A DNA stretch of 64,000 nucleotides from Clostridia bacterium (GTDB lineage Bacteria; Bacillota; Clostridia; Oscillospirales; Acutalibacteraceae): positions 1 to 64,000 of the forward strand of contig JAFXDE010000039.1 of assembly GCA_017516315.1 (NCBI GenBank), read 5' to 3'. The notes beneath the pieces are model-generated. The model had not been told where the DNA came from, searched no databases, and was given only the letters and a program-made list of their open reading frames with translations. Position 1 is the first letter of the stretch. The number at the start of each line of letters is the position of its first letter. This document shows positions 1-10,044 of the stretch, one piece after another. The position numbers and the translations under genes are program-made.

Positions 1-168
1 ATTGACTACACAAGGGAATCCATGGTTTTTCAGCTCACTGCAGACAGCAGAAGAATTGATGATTTCATAAATCTTATGAGAGATTACAATATCCTTGAAA
101 TTTGCAGAACAGGTATTGTTTCACTTTCAAAAGGCGCTTCAACAATCAGAAAAGTGACTCTTTTCTAA
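1..168 (+). CDS. ilvN: Acetolactate synthase small (regulatory) subunit, C-terminal fragment
   Basis: The reading frame is open from base 1 to a TAA at 166-168 and gives the last 55 residues. The stretch YNILEICRTGIVSLSKG matches the C-terminal part of the acetolactate synthase regulatory subunit, where the E. coli IlvN/IlvH type reads roughly V-x-R-S/T-G-V-V-G-L-S/A-R-G. This subunit carries valine feedback control and stimulates the catalytic subunit that makes acetolactate, the first common step of valine, leucine and isoleucine synthesis. The gene is cut by the window edge, so its start and ACT domain are missing. ilvC follows after 52 bp without a terminator, which fits one ilv transcript. 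The call rests on a short segment plus its neighbours. Confidence 0.82.
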   Translation: MDYTRESMVFQLTADSRRIDDFINLMRDYNILEICRTGIVSLSKGASTIRKVTLF

Positions 169-214
169 ATATAAAATCAAAACTACAATATAAAAGAATT
201 TCAGAAAGAGGTAG

Positions 215-1237
<1,023 letters not shown>

Positions 1238-1242
1238 AGAAC

Positions 1243-1528
1243 GGATTTCACGAAATTCACACTTCTTTCTTGCTCGGAATACGGGTGTATGCCTTCGCTT
1301 CGAAAAAAAACGGACTGCACGCAAACTCCGTCCTTTAGAAGGTCAGCGGATTTCACGAAATTCATATTTCTTTCTTGCTCGGAATACGGGTGTATGCCTT
1401 CGCTTCGAAAAAAACGGACTGCACGCAAACTCCGTCCTTTAGAAGGTCAGCGGATTTCACGAAATTCACGCTTCTTTCTTACTCGGAATACGGGTGTATG
1501 CCTTCGCTCCGAAAATAAGGATTTCACG
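1243..1528 (+). repeat. Tandem repeat array, about 105-bp unit, 2.7 copies
   Basis: Unit 1 spans 1243-1347, unit 2 spans 1348-1451, and a shortened unit 3 spans 1452-1514. The opening motif GGATTTCACG then begins again at 1519. The first two units differ at only a few bases. Each full unit contains GCTCGGAATACGGGTGTATG and a short inverted repeat, ACGGA with TCCGT. All frames are open because the unit is stop-poor, but there is no start with a ribosome site and no codon bias, so I do not call it coding. It occupies nearly all of the 361-bp ilvC-ilvD gap. No function is known to me. Confidence 0.9.
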
Positions 1529-1551
1529 CACATAACAAATAAAAATATCAA

Positions 1552-1583
1552 AGGGCTATGCAGAGGTGCAGAGCCCTTTTTTG
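1552..1583 (+). terminator. Rho-independent terminator or attenuator directly before ilvD
   Basis: The left arm GGGCTaTGCA (1553-1562) pairs with TGCAgAGCCC (1567-1576) around a GAGG loop, followed by six T. It ends only a few bases before the ilvD ribosome site at 1585-1591. It may end the ilvNC transcript. Because it lies in the ilvD leader it could also work as an attenuator. No T-box motif (GGTGGNACCGCG-like) is visible upstream. Confidence 0.8.
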
Positions 1584-1598
1584 AAAGGAAATGCTATT

Positions 1599-3263
1599 AT
1601 GATTAAAGACACGATCGTAGACGGCTTTCAGAATGCCCCTCACCGTTCACTTTACCATGCTCTCGGAATGACCAAGGAGGAAATGGACAGACCGCTTATC
1701 GGTATCGTTTCTTCCTTTAACGAAATCGTTCCCGGTCATATCCATCTGGATAAAATCGCTGAGGCTGTAAAGCTCGGCGTAGCTATGGCGGGCGGTACAC
1801 CTATCGTTTTTCCTGCCATAACCGTTTGTGACGGCATAGCTATGGGACACAGGGGTATGAAATACTCTCTTGTTACCCGTGACCTTATCGCTGATTCCAC
1901 CGAGGCTATGGTGCTTGCTCACGGCTTCGACGGTCTGGTTATGATTCCTAACTGCGATAAAAATGTTCCCGGTCTTCTTATGGCTGCGGCAAGACTTAAC
2001 ATTCCCACTGTTTTCGTTTCGGGCGGTCCTATGCTCGCCGGCAGAATGCACGGTAACAAAACAAGCCTTTCAAGTATGTTCGAGGCTGTAGGCGCTTATA
2101 CTGCAGGTAAAATAGACGAAAAGGAGCTTACCGAATGGGAGGAAAACACCTGTCCTACCTGCGGCTCCTGCTCTGGTATGTACACAGCCAATTCGATGAA
2201 CTGTCTTACAGAGGTTCTCGGTATGGGTCTTCGCGGTAACGGTACCATTCCTGCCGTTTATTCACAGAGAATCGAGCTTGCAAAGCATGCAGGTATGCAG
2301 ATTATGGAGCTTGTCAGAAAGGATATAAAGCCCCGTGACATTATGACCCCCGCCGCTATCAGAAATGCTCTTATTGCCGACATGGCTATCGGATGCAGTA
2401 CGAACAGTATGCTTCATCTTCCCGCTATCGCAAACGAGCTGGGTATAGAATTCAATCTCGATATGGCTAACGAGGTCAGCGAAAGGACTCCTAACCTCTG
2501 CCATCTTGCTCCTGCCGGTCACACCTATATGGAGGACCTCAATGCTGCAGGCGGTGTTTATGCAGTGCTTAAGGAGCTCGAAAAATTAAATCTTATCGAT
2601 ACATCTGTTATGACCTGTACAGGTAAGACTCTTAAGGAAAACCTTGAGGGAGTAGTTAACAGAGACGAAAATGTAGTCCGTACGGCAGAAACAGCCTTCT
2701 CAAAGACAGGCGGTATTGCAGTGCTCCGAGGAAATCTTGCCCCCGACGGCTGCGTAGTAAAGAGAAGCGCCGTAGCTCCCGAAATGCTCGTTCATAAGGG
2801 TCCTGCCAAGGTTTTTGACAGCGAGGAGGAATGTATAGCGGCTATCTACGGCGGTAAAATCGTCAGCGGTGATGTGGTGGTTATCCGCTACGAGGGTCCT
2901 GCAGGCGGTCCCGGTATGAGAGAGATGCTTTCTCCTACCTCTGCCATCGCAGGTATGGGACTGGATAAGGAAGTAGCTCTTATCACTGACGGCAGATTTT
3001 CCGGTGCTACCCGTGGTGCATCTATCGGTCACGTTTCTCCCGAGGCGGTAAGAGGCGGTCTTATCGCTTATGTGCAGGACGGAGACATTATCTCTATCAA
3101 TATTCCCGAATATAAAATCGAGCTTCTCGTTTCCGATGAGGAACTCGCAAAGAGAAAAGAAACTACCGTCATTAAAGAGAAAACCGACATTAAGGGCTAT
3201 CTCAGACGCTACGCCAAAATGGCTAAATCCGCCGACAAGGGCGCAATTATCAACGAATTTTAA
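1599..3263 (+). CDS. ilvD: Dihydroxy-acid dehydratase
   Basis: Dehydrates 2,3-dihydroxy-isovalerate or -methylvalerate to the 2-keto acids, the third common step of branched-chain amino acid synthesis. It is an iron-sulfur enzyme of the IlvD/Edd family. The 554-aa length is typical. Cluster cysteines sit in PNCDKNVPG (near residue 122) and [18 protein letters not shown] (near residue 190), with the C-terminal [11 protein letters not shown] motif near residue 470. An upstream in-frame ATG at 1566 lies inside the terminator hairpin, so the ATG at 1599 (MIKDTIVDG), spaced about 8 bases from AAAGGAA, is taken as the start. The DUF815 ATPase gene begins 12 bp downstream and is probably cotranscribed. 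Confidence 0.97.
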   Translation: MIKDTIVDGFQNAPHRSLYHALGMTKEEMDRPLIGIVSSFNEIVPGHIHLDKIAEAVKLGVAMAGGTPIVFPAITVCDGIAMGHRGMKYSLVTRDLIADSTEAMVLAHGFDGLVMIPNCDKNVPGLLMAAARLNIPTVFVSGGPMLAGRMHGNKTSLSSMFEAVGAYTAGKIDEKELTEWEENTCPTCGSCSGMYTANSMNCLTEVLGMGLRGNGTIPAVYSQRIELAKHAGMQIMELVRKDIKPRDIMTPAAIRNALIADMAIGCSTNSMLHLPAIANELGIEFNLDMANEVSERTPNLCHLAPAGHTYMEDLNAAGGVYAVLKELEKLNLIDTSVMTCTGKTLKENLEGVVNRDENVVRTAETAFSKTGGIAVLRGNLAPDGCVVKRSAVAPEMLVHKGPAKVFDSEEECIAAIYGGKIVSGDVVVIRYEGPAGGPGMREMLSPTSAIAGMGLDKEVALITDGRFSGATRGASIGHVSPEAVRGGLIAYVQDGDIISINIPEYKIELLVSDEELAKRKETTVIKEKTDIKGYLRRYAKMAKSADKGAIINEF

Positions 3264-3275
3264 AGAAGGGCTTAT

Positions 3276-4454
3276 ATGAACAATAAACTGAACTCTGTGG
3301 CCTTAAGACTCTCCTCTCTCACTGTTTTCAGAGGTATTCTCGACAGAAGGGAAATGGCGGCATTTCTCCACTTCCTTTCCTGTGAGGGAGCCTTAAGGGA
3401 AAGACTCAGCCTTTACGGTGAATTTGTATATTCGCTTGCTCCTTACGGTAACTCTTTCTCTGAGTTCCTTAAAAAGGCAGTATGTGAGGATGAAAATCTC
3501 TACATAGTTTCTAAGGCAAAGAAAAAGGATATTCCTGCTTCTGTGGAGAAAAATCTTAAGGAAGAGCTTTCTCTTTTCACGCTTTTAAGTGAGCTTACTC
3601 CCGAAGAGCTTTTCGAGGGCGGAGTTTATGAGGCTTATATTCCTCTTTTCGAAAATGAAAAGACGGATTTTACAGCTTTTTATAAGGAAAGAACGGATAA
3701 TGTAGACACTCTCGGCTACGGCATTTTCGCATCGAAGGCTATGTTCAAGGTCGAAGACGGAGAGATTATTCCCGTGGACTCTGCCGATGAGATTTTACTT
3801 TCCTCCTTCGTAGGCTACGAAAAGGAGAGGGAAACCGTCGAGGAAAATACCGTGGCTCTTTTAGAGGGAAGAGATGCCGTAAATGTGCTTCTTTGCGGCG
3901 ATGCGGGTACGGGCAAATCCTCTACGGTAAAGGCTCTCGTAAACCACTATTTCTCTTACGGCTTAAGACTTATCGAAATAAGAAAGGATCAGCTTTTCTC
4001 TCTGTCGCACATTATGGGCAAGATAGCCGATAATCCCCTTAAGTTTATCATCTTTATCGATGACCTTTCCTTTAATAAAAATGACGACTGCTTCTCTATG
4101 CTTAAGGCGGCTCTCGAAGGCTCTGCCTCAGCCAAGGCAAAAAACGCACTCATTTACGCTACGAGTAACCGCAGACACATCGTCAAGGAAAGCTTTTCCG
4201 ACAGAGGCGGAGACGATATTCACCGTAACGATACGATGCAGGAGCTTCTTTCCCTTTCCGATCGCTTCGGTCTTACGGTTTATTTCCAGAAGCCTAATAA
4301 AATCCTTTATCTCGACATTGTTCACGCTTTGGCACAGAGAAAGGGTATAAAAATGGATGAAAAGGAGCTCGACATCAAGGCAGAGGCCTTCGCTCTCAAT
4401 AAGGGCAGCCGTTCACCGAGAGTGGCAGAGCAGTTCATTAAAAATCTAAGATAA
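3276..4454 (+). CDS. DUF815-family AAA ATPase
   Basis: This is a 392-aa protein with a poorly conserved N-terminal half and a C-terminal P-loop ATPase domain. Walker A is GDAGTGKS near residue 209, Walker B is FIIFIDDLSF near residue 256, and a sensor-like ATSNRRH follows near residue 293. The order and motifs match DUF815 (PF05673), a family of AAA-type ATPases common in Clostridia whose substrate is not established. It starts with ATG behind AGAAGGG, 12 bp after ilvD, and is followed 23 bp later by a RidA gene. The link to ilvD appears positional; I see no motif that ties it to amino acid synthesis. Confidence 0.88.
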   Translation: MNNKLNSVALRLSSLTVFRGILDRREMAAFLHFLSCEGALRERLSLYGEFVYSLAPYGNSFSEFLKKAVCEDENLYIVSKAKKKDIPASVEKNLKEELSLFTLLSELTPEELFEGGVYEAYIPLFENEKTDFTAFYKERTDNVDTLGYGIFASKAMFKVEDGEIIPVDSADEILLSSFVGYEKERETVEENTVALLEGRDAVNVLLCGDAGTGKSSTVKALVNHYFSYGLRLIEIRKDQLFSLSHIMGKIADNPLKFIIFIDDLSFNKNDDCFSMLKAALEGSASAKAKNALIYATSNRRHIVKESFSDRGGDDIHRNDTMQELLSLSDRFGLTVYFQKPNKILYLDIVHALAQRKGIKMDEKELDIKAEAFALNKGSRSPRVAEQFIKNLR

Positions 4455-4477
4455 AACTGAAAAAAGGAGATATAATT

Positions 4478-4855
4478 ATGATTAAGAAAATTTCAACAGA
4501 CAAGGCACCCGCCGCTATCGGCCCCTATTCACAGGCTATTCTCTGCGGTAATATGCTTTACACCTCAGGTCAGCTCGGTATGAATCCCGCAAACGGCGAA
4601 ATCGAGGGTAAGGACATTACAGAGCAGGCTGAGCAGGCATTACAGAATCTCGGTGCTATTCTTGCCGAAGCAGGAACATCCTTCGACAAGATCGTCAAGA
4701 CAACCTGCTTCCTTGCCGATATGGCCGATTTCGCAGCGTTTAACGCGGTATATTCAAAGTACATCAAAAATGCTCCTGCAAGAAGCTGTGTAGCTGTCAA
4801 AACTCTTCCCAAGGGCGGTCTCGTCGAGGTCGAGGCTGTAGCAGTAGTGGAATAA
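4478..4855 (+). CDS. RidA family reactive intermediate (enamine/imine) deaminase
   Basis: This 125-aa protein matches the full RidA (YjgF/YER057c/UK114) family length. It opens with a signature-like AAIGPYSQAI and carries the family arginine in ARSCVAV (near residue 104) with the KGGLVEVEAVA tail. RidA enzymes hydrolyse 2-aminoacrylate and related enamines released by PLP-dependent threonine and serine dehydratases, protecting branched-chain aminotransferase among others. That makes its place behind ilvD sensible. A strong AAAGGAG site precedes the ATG, and a terminator follows directly. A serine dehydratase and a threonine aldolase elsewhere in the window are possible sources of its substrates. 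Confidence 0.95.
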   Translation: MIKKISTDKAPAAIGPYSQAILCGNMLYTSGQLGMNPANGEIEGKDITEQAEQALQNLGAILAEAGTSFDKIVKTTCFLADMADFAAFNAVYSKYIKNAPARSCVAVKTLPKGGLVEVEAVAVVE

Positions 4856-4872
4856 TAAATTTTTATTCAGAG

Positions 4873-4900
4873 CAAGTCCGTCAAATACGGACTTGTTTTT
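4873..4900 (+). terminator. Rho-independent terminator after the ridA gene
   Basis: CAAGTCCGT (4873-4881) pairs with ACGGACTTG (4887-4895) across a 5-base loop and is followed by TTTTT. It closes the ilv-DUF815-ridA unit. Confidence 0.9.
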
Positions 4901-4958
4901 CTTTACAGGGCGGAATTTTTGTGATATAGTAATTTCACTAAAAGAAAAAGGAGCCCCA

Positions 4959-5672
4959 ATGAACAGAAATCATCTTAAACTGATAGCCTGTCTGTCGATG
5001 CTAATTGACCATATAGGCTTTGTGCTTTTTCCCGAGGTTCAGCTTTTCCGTATCCTCGGCAGAATAGCTATGCCTCTTTTTGCCTTCTTTATCGGTGAAG
5101 GCTGTCTTCACACACGGGACAGAAGGAAATATTTTCTCCGTCTTTTTATACTCGCTCTTATCTGTCAGGCGGTTTATATCACCGAAAGCATAATAACGGG
5201 CAGCGGTAACGGACTTTATCTGAACATTCTGTTTACCTTTTCATGCTCGGTTGTTCTGTGCAGTGTTTTTCTGCGGCTTGATAAGGATAACTGCTTTAAA
5301 AACAGAGTTGTTTTTATTTTTACCGTCTGTGCCTTCTGGGCGATGGATTATCTCTTTGAAAAAATTTCAGCTTCATACGGCTTGAAGCTGCATATTGACT
5401 ACGGCATAGAGGGGATTCTGCTTCCCGTCTTTGCTGTTATGAGTAAGGATAAAGGGAAAAGACTTATTCTTTTCGCTGCAGGTCTTATTTTTATGGCAGA
5501 AAGGATATACGGCTTTTTCAATCTCTACTTCCTTTTCGCTATGATACCTCTTTTACTCCTCTGCTTTTATAACGGCGAGGGCGGAAAAAGGAATATGAAA
5601 TATTTTTTCTATCTCTTCTATCCCTTGCATTTAGCGGTGATTTACGGTGTGAATCTTCTCATAAATCTATAA
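4959..5672 (+). CDS. TraX-like membrane protein (acyltransferase-3-like)
   Basis: A 237-aa polytopic membrane protein with about eight hydrophobic segments. The opening MNRNHLKLIACLSMLIDHIG and the LGRIAMPLFAFFIGEG stretch (residues 30-50) match the TraX family. Its founding member N-acetylates F-pilin, but chromosomal Clostridia homologs are not tied to conjugation and probably acylate something at the cell surface. The conserved Asp-His in the first helix (LIDHIG) fits a membrane acyltransferase. An in-frame ATG at 4893 falls in the upstream terminator, so the ATG at 4959 behind AAAAGGAG is used. No conjugation genes are near. The substrate is unknown. Confidence 0.85.
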   Translation: MNRNHLKLIACLSMLIDHIGFVLFPEVQLFRILGRIAMPLFAFFIGEGCLHTRDRRKYFLRLFILALICQAVYITESIITGSGNGLYLNILFTFSCSVVLCSVFLRLDKDNCFKNRVVFIFTVCAFWAMDYLFEKISASYGLKLHIDYGIEGILLPVFAVMSKDKGKRLILFAAGLIFMAERIYGFFNLYFLFAMIPLLLLCFYNGEGGKRNMKYFFYLFYPLHLAVIYGVNLLINL

Positions 5673-5677
5673 CAAAA

Positions 5678-5715
5678 AGAGCAACCTTTTTTCGTAGGTT
5701 GCTCTTAATTTTTTT
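5678..5715. terminator. Bidirectional terminator between the TraX-like gene and the GH51 gene
   Basis: AGAGCAACCT (5678-5687) pairs with AGGTTGCTCT (5696-5705), with T-rich tails on both strands. It separates two convergent genes. Confidence 0.88.
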
Positions 5716-5722
5716 GTGGGCT

Positions 5723-8464
5723 TTATCTGTGGATTCTTATGGCTGTTACGGAGTACATAGGCGCTGTGTAGTTGAATTTGTCGCCGATACCTTCGATGGT
5801 AAATTCTTCCATTATGCAGTCCTCTTTTGCACCGAGAACATTATCGTTGTCGAGGCTGTCACCTGCTACCTGATTTACGGTGGCTACTGATTTAACCTCA
5901 CCGAGGTTAGCGATATCTACAGCGAAAACTCTGTCCTTATCCGTTACATTGACGAGCTTTATGATAATGTCGCCTGTCTCCTCATCCTCGGAAACGACCT
6001 GATAAGCCTTTGCCTTTGTGCCGTAGTCTGCGTCATAATCGAACTGAAGCTCACCGTCGATGTAGCCCTTGATGTTGACGCTGTCTACTACGATTTTTAT
6101 TTCGTAGGTTCTGCCTGTTTCTACGGTAAAATCAGTTGTTGTTTCGAAAATTTCACCTGTTTTGATGCCGTTTTCCATTCTCTGGAGAGAGGATTTAGTA
6201 TTGCCCCAGCCGCCGATGTTCCAGAAGAACATATTCTGCTCGTCCTCGATAAGGAATGGGATGTAGAAGCCTTCGCCGCCGTCAGTTTTGGTGGCTTCAA
6301 AGGTGAAGGTGTAGTCTGACCAGTCCTCCTTACCGTAGAAGGCTGCGGAGCCGAGCTCGTTGTAGGGATGCCAGGTGTTTGTCTGCGTAAGCTTGCCCTT
6401 TTTGATTTTCCAATCGCCGTCGGTTATCTGCTGCCAATCCCACCAGAAGTTAGTGGGAAGAGTGAAGCAATCTGCGGCGAGAGGTAAGCCGGTTTTGTTA
6501 TCCGTTACCTTTACGTTATCGAACTCTGCCGCTGTCCACCAGGTGCCGAGACCAACCTTGCCTTTAAGAGCTTCTGAGGGAATTTCCGCGCCCTTAAGCT
6601 CGGAATAAAGGAGAGTGTCGCCTGCGTTATTGCCGAAGAGCTTTTGCACATAGTAGTTTATGGAGCCGGTGGAAAGGTGGTTATTGAACCAGATAAGATC
6701 GGGCGCCCAATGAGTGGCGGTGAGGTTGCCGAAAAGGGGAGCGTAAGCCGCCATTTCGATGATGTCACCGTTTCTTTCGATGCCTGTCATATATGCTGCC
6801 TCAGCCAGAGCTGCCTCGAGTCTGTTTGACTGAGCAGCGTATTCGCCGATGAATACCTTGACAGCTCCGCCGTAATGGGTGTCGGTCATAGCTGCGATGT
6901 CTCTGGAGTAGTTTTCCGGATCGTAGTGGTCTGTATTTCTCAGGAACCATTCGGGAGTGTTATAGTAGTGATGGTCTGTAGCTCCTGCGAAGTCCTTTAT
7001 ATCGGTAATGCCCTTTTCGGTTACATAGTCCTTTGCGAATTCGTAGGAGGCAAGATAGTTTGCACCGCTTGTAGCATCATCTGCACCTGAGGAATAGATA
7101 AGCTCGAGACCTTCGTAAAGCTCGGGATATTCTGCTTTCTTTTCGTTGAAGTAATCAAGGAAAGCTACATAGCGGTCAAAGTAAACCTGACCCTCCTGCT
7201 CATTACCGATACAGATATATTTAAGATCAAAGGGCTCTTCGTGGCCGAGAGAAGCTCTTACCTTACCCCAGACAGAGTCTGCATCTCCGCGGCAGAATTC
7301 GATGAGATCGTGCATATCGTCGAGATACTGTGCGAACTCTGCTGTGTAGGTTACACCGTCTGCCTCGTACATTTCTACGGGACCCTTGCCTCTCATCTGA
7401 CAGTAAAGGCCGCAGTTGATAACGGGAACACCTACAGCACCTAAATCCTCAGCAAGCTGAAAATATTCGAAGAAGCCGAGACCGTAGCTCATATAGCAGG
7501 GGAGAGTATCCTCCGTAAGACTGAGGTTAGTCCAAAGGTTAGTGCCGTAGGAGCGTGCGGCGACATCGCCGAACTTACCGTTAAATTCGAGAGGTGTATC
7601 CGTAGCCTTGTCCACGCCGAGAGAGGCCTTCCAATCGTACATGGATTCCTTATCCCAGCCTTCGATTACGCAACCGCCGGGGAAGCGGAGGAAGGCAGGA
7701 TTAAGAGCCTCGAGCTTTTCTCCCAGATCCTTTCTCATACCGTGACCCTTATAGGTTTCGGCAGGGAAGAGAGAAACCATATCTACGGCTACCTTGCCTT
7801 TACCGATAAGCACCTGAAGGAAGGTGTTTTCGTGTGCAGAAAGAGAGGAGCTTAAGGACATCTCGTATTTTTCCCATTCGTCTGTAATGCCCGTGATAAC
7901 TCCTTCAGCTGCGATTTCGCCGTCAGCTACGAGTCTTACGGTTATTTCAGCGTCGCCCTTAGCATAAAGAGAAAGGTCGTATTTTTCCTTTTCTATAGCC
8001 ATACCCTCGAGGAAGCCCTTGTTTGCGATACCGGAAAGGTCGGTGCCTTCATTTGTGATTACTGCATAGTGGGGATTATTTTTATTAAGGGAATCGTCAG
8101 CTACGATTGCGAACTGAACATTACCTACCTCACTCCAGCCGTGCTTTTCATCGTCAGCGGCAAGCTCACCGTACTCAAAGGAACGGTTTACTACCTTTTC
8201 GGCGTAGAGACCGCCGTCAGCGGCGAAGTTGATGTCCTCGAAGAAAATGCCGAAAAGCATATCGCTGATGTCGTGAATTTCTTTTTCGGCATCGACGGAT
8301 AAAGCGTAGTCGCTGTATTCGAGGCTGTATTCGGAAACGGTGTTTGCATCGGGACGGTCAAAGTTCTTTTCTCCGCTGTCACCGAAGGCGATGCCTAAAG
8401 AGAGAAGTGCCGACATAATGAGGGCAATTATCTTTTTGTAAAAAGCATAAAATTTTTGTGTCAT
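5723..8464 (-). CDS. Secreted alpha-L-arabinofuranosidase, GH51 family
   Basis: Removes terminal alpha-L-arabinofuranosyl groups from plant arabinan or arabinoxylan. This is a 913-aa precursor with an N-terminal signal peptide (hydrophobic core about residues 10-27, no lipobox). The GH51 entry motif FGIFFEDINFAADGGLYAE is near residue 70. The acid/base Glu422 lies in IGNEQEG and the nucleophile Glu541 in FIGEYAAQ, both intact. After the barrel, about residues 650-830 form a WxxDW/WNIGGWGN-containing segment like a laminin-G/DUF1080 carbohydrate fold, followed by a beta-rich GH51 C-terminal part. It is longer than single-domain enzymes (about 500 aa), consistent with export. It has its own promoter just after the neighbouring operon. 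AAGGAGG precedes the ATG. Confidence 0.93.
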   Translation of the reverse strand: MTQKFYAFYKKIIALIMSALLSLGIAFGDSGEKNFDRPDANTVSEYSLEYSDYALSVDAEKEIHDISDMLFGIFFEDINFAADGGLYAEKVVNRSFEYGELAADDEKHGWSEVGNVQFAIVADDSLNKNNPHYAVITNEGTDLSGIANKGFLEGMAIEKEKYDLSLYAKGDAEITVRLVADGEIAAEGVITGITDEWEKYEMSLSSSLSAHENTFLQVLIGKGKVAVDMVSLFPAETYKGHGMRKDLGEKLEALNPAFLRFPGGCVIEGWDKESMYDWKASLGVDKATDTPLEFNGKFGDVAARSYGTNLWTNLSLTEDTLPCYMSYGLGFFEYFQLAEDLGAVGVPVINCGLYCQMRGKGPVEMYEADGVTYTAEFAQYLDDMHDLIEFCRGDADSVWGKVRASLGHEEPFDLKYICIGNEQEGQVYFDRYVAFLDYFNEKKAEYPELYEGLELIYSSGADDATSGANYLASYEFAKDYVTEKGITDIKDFAGATDHHYYNTPEWFLRNTDHYDPENYSRDIAAMTDTHYGGAVKVFIGEYAAQSNRLEAALAEAAYMTGIERNGDIIEMAAYAPLFGNLTATHWAPDLIWFNNHLSTGSINYYVQKLFGNNAGDTLLYSELKGAEIPSEALKGKVGLGTWWTAAEFDNVKVTDNKTGLPLAADCFTLPTNFWWDWQQITDGDWKIKKGKLTQTNTWHPYNELGSAAFYGKEDWSDYTFTFEATKTDGGEGFYIPFLIEDEQNMFFWNIGGWGNTKSSLQRMENGIKTGEIFETTTDFTVETGRTYEIKIVVDSVNIKGYIDGELQFDYDADYGTKAKAYQVVSEDEETGDIIIKLVNVTDKDRVFAVDIANLGEVKSVATVNQVAGDSLDNDNVLGAKEDCIMEEFTIEGIGDKFNYTAPMYSVTAIRIHR

Positions 8465-8506
8465 ATTTATCCTCCTTCTTTTTTACAAAGAATTATTTGA
8501 CAAAAT

Positions 8507-8535
8507 ATAATATTAGATAATTTAAGGAAAGTCAA
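8507..8535 (-). promoter_or_regulatory. Promoter for the GH51 gene
   Basis: On the minus strand TTGACT (8530-8535), a 17-bp spacer and TATTAT (8507-8512), about 45 bases before the start codon. It begins immediately after the stop codon of the AlkD-like gene, with no terminator between them, so read-through is also possible. Confidence 0.7.
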
Positions 8536-9228
8536 TTATCTGTTATTTATTTTAAGGGTTTTAAGGTAGATTTTTTTATCCTCGCTTACCCTATAGCTTT
8601 CTGAAGCCTTCTGTATGGTTTTATTGTGTACCCAAGGTGAAAGGACACGGTTTTCTATGTAGGGAAGGGCGCTTTTATGTTGCTTGGCTAAAGCTGTGGC
8701 GAAGTACCAGGCTATCATCATATTGACATAGTATTCGTCGCTTTTAATTTCCGAGACGGCTTTAAGGTGGCTTTCGTCGAAGTGATCGTCGAGAAAATAG
8801 GAAAGAAGCAGACCTATGCCGTATCTGACGGTGTATATTTCCTCTGACTTCAAATATTCCGAGGCAAGCTTAAAGGTCTCATCGGGATGCTTTTTCAGAA
8901 GCGGCGGCCGTGTACAATCGCTTGTCGCCCAATTATCCGTATAGGGGATAAAGCGACGCAGCTCAGAAATACATTCGCCGATGTCCTTCATCTGACAGAT
9001 AATGAAGCCGTGAAGATTATCCTCCTCATAGTATTTATGGGGAAGGTCCGAGAGGAAGTCACCGTAGTCGCCGCTTCTGTATATTTCCTTAGCCAGAGCG
9101 CGAAGGGCAGGAGTGCGTACACCGATGAACTTTTCTCTCGGCAGAGTAGGTATGAGTCCCGAGGTAAAATCAGCGTATTTTTCGTCCTGCAGAGAGAAAA
9201 GCCTCTCTCTTATTTCAGCCTTTGTCAT
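8536..9228 (-). CDS. DNA alkylation repair protein, AlkD-like
   Basis: This 230-aa all-helical protein matches the DNA alkylation repair family (PF08713), HEAT-like glycosylases that remove 3- and 7-alkylated purines. It contains the characteristic IGVRTPALRALAKEI (near residue 35), DNWATSDCTRPPLLKK (near residue 98) and the C-terminal NKTIQKASESYRV. The ATG overlaps the stop of the upstream metallo-beta-lactamase-fold gene by four bases, so the two are translationally coupled. It is the last gene of the long minus-strand operon. Many short AlkD-like proteins in Clostridia have not been tested for activity, so the biochemical role is inferred from the family. Confidence 0.9.
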   Translation of the reverse strand: MTKAEIRERLFSLQDEKYADFTSGLIPTLPREKFIGVRTPALRALAKEIYRSGDYGDFLSDLPHKYYEEDNLHGFIICQMKDIGECISELRRFIPYTDNWATSDCTRPPLLKKHPDETFKLASEYLKSEEIYTVRYGIGLLLSYFLDDHFDESHLKAVSEIKSDEYYVNMMIAWYFATALAKQHKSALPYIENRVLSPWVHNKTIQKASESYRVSEDKKIYLKTLKINNR

Positions 9229-10043
9229 ATCTCGGTTACCTTACCTACGGAGAGCTGCTCCAAGCGGTCACCGAGGATTTCCTTAAGAATTTTATAGGCC
9301 TTGTCGCCCGTGCAGTGACCCGTAACGATAAGCTCCAGAGTGCTTTCCTTCAGTATCTGACCCATACGGCGGATTTCCTCTTCACTGCTTTTATAAAGGT
9401 GAAGACCGCCGAAGTAGGCGTAGACCTTTTCACGGGGGAAGGCTGTACGGATTTCTCGGAGAATGTTTTCAGGACCTGCGTGGCTGCAGCTGTTGAAAAT
9501 AACGAGGCCCTTCTCCGTTTCGAAAACTAAGCTTTGCTCATGGCTGAAATCGTCGGGAACGAGTCTGCCGTTAATTTTTTTATAAAGACCGGCTTTTTTA
9601 CCTATAAGCTCTAAGCCATCGCTTGTGTGGCAGATAAGATGTACTCCGTCACGGAGCTTTATACTGCCCTTTACAGGGATGGTTCTTTCTGCATATTTTT
9701 TGGTAAGGCCCTTTTTTATTCCTATGTATTTCGAGAAGATAAATCTTTTTCCGTAGCAGTTATCCTCACATTCTGAGCTGATGTAAAAGGGCGCCTTGCC
9801 GTTAAGGGAAAAGAATTCGGCCATACCGTCAGAGTGGTCATAGTGGCTGTGGGAGAGAACGCCCGTATCCACAGCCGAAAGGTCTATACCGAGCTTTTCG
9901 GCATTTTTGGAAAAGAGAGAGGAGGCACCCGTGTCGAGAAGATAGGCTTTTCCTTTTTCTTCGATATAAAGAGAAAGACCCCACTCACCCTTAAGCTCCG
10001 ATTTTCTGTCAGCGATATTGTCGCTGAGAACAGTTATTTTCAT
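9225..10043 (-). CDS. Metallo-beta-lactamase-fold hydrolase
   Basis: A 272-aa cytoplasmic protein with the metal-binding motif LSHSHYDHSDG near residue 63, further ligands in NSCSHAG (near residue 188) and a late His in VTGHCTG (near residue 244). This layout matches the MBL-fold group often annotated as 7,8-dihydropterin-6-methyl-4-(beta-D-ribofuranosyl)-aminobenzene-phosphate synthase-like, though that substrate is proven for few members. It starts 1 bp after the zinc ribbon gene and overlaps the AlkD-like gene by 4 bp. In this operon a phosphodiesterase or phosphoesterase role is plausible but unproven. Confidence 0.88.
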   Translation of the reverse strand: MKITVLSDNIADRKSELKGEWGLSLYIEEKGKAYLLDTGASSLFSKNAEKLGIDLSAVDTGVLSHSHYDHSDGMAEFFSLNGKAPFYISSECEDNCYGKRFIFSKYIGIKKGLTKKYAERTIPVKGSIKLRDGVHLICHTSDGLELIGKKAGLYKKINGRLVPDDFSHEQSLVFETEKGLVIFNSCSHAGPENILREIRTAFPREKVYAYFGGLHLYKSSEEEIRRMGQILKESTLELIVTGHCTGDKAYKILKEILGDRLEQLSVGKVTEI

Positions 10044-10044
10044 T

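Noticed and set aside
1243..1528. Possible CRISPR array
   Set aside because: Units are about 105 bp and directly adjacent with no unique spacers, and no cas genes are near.
4959..5672. TraX-like gene as a sign of a conjugative element
   Set aside because: No relaxase, type IV secretion or integrase genes are nearby; chromosomal TraX-like proteins are common in Clostridia.
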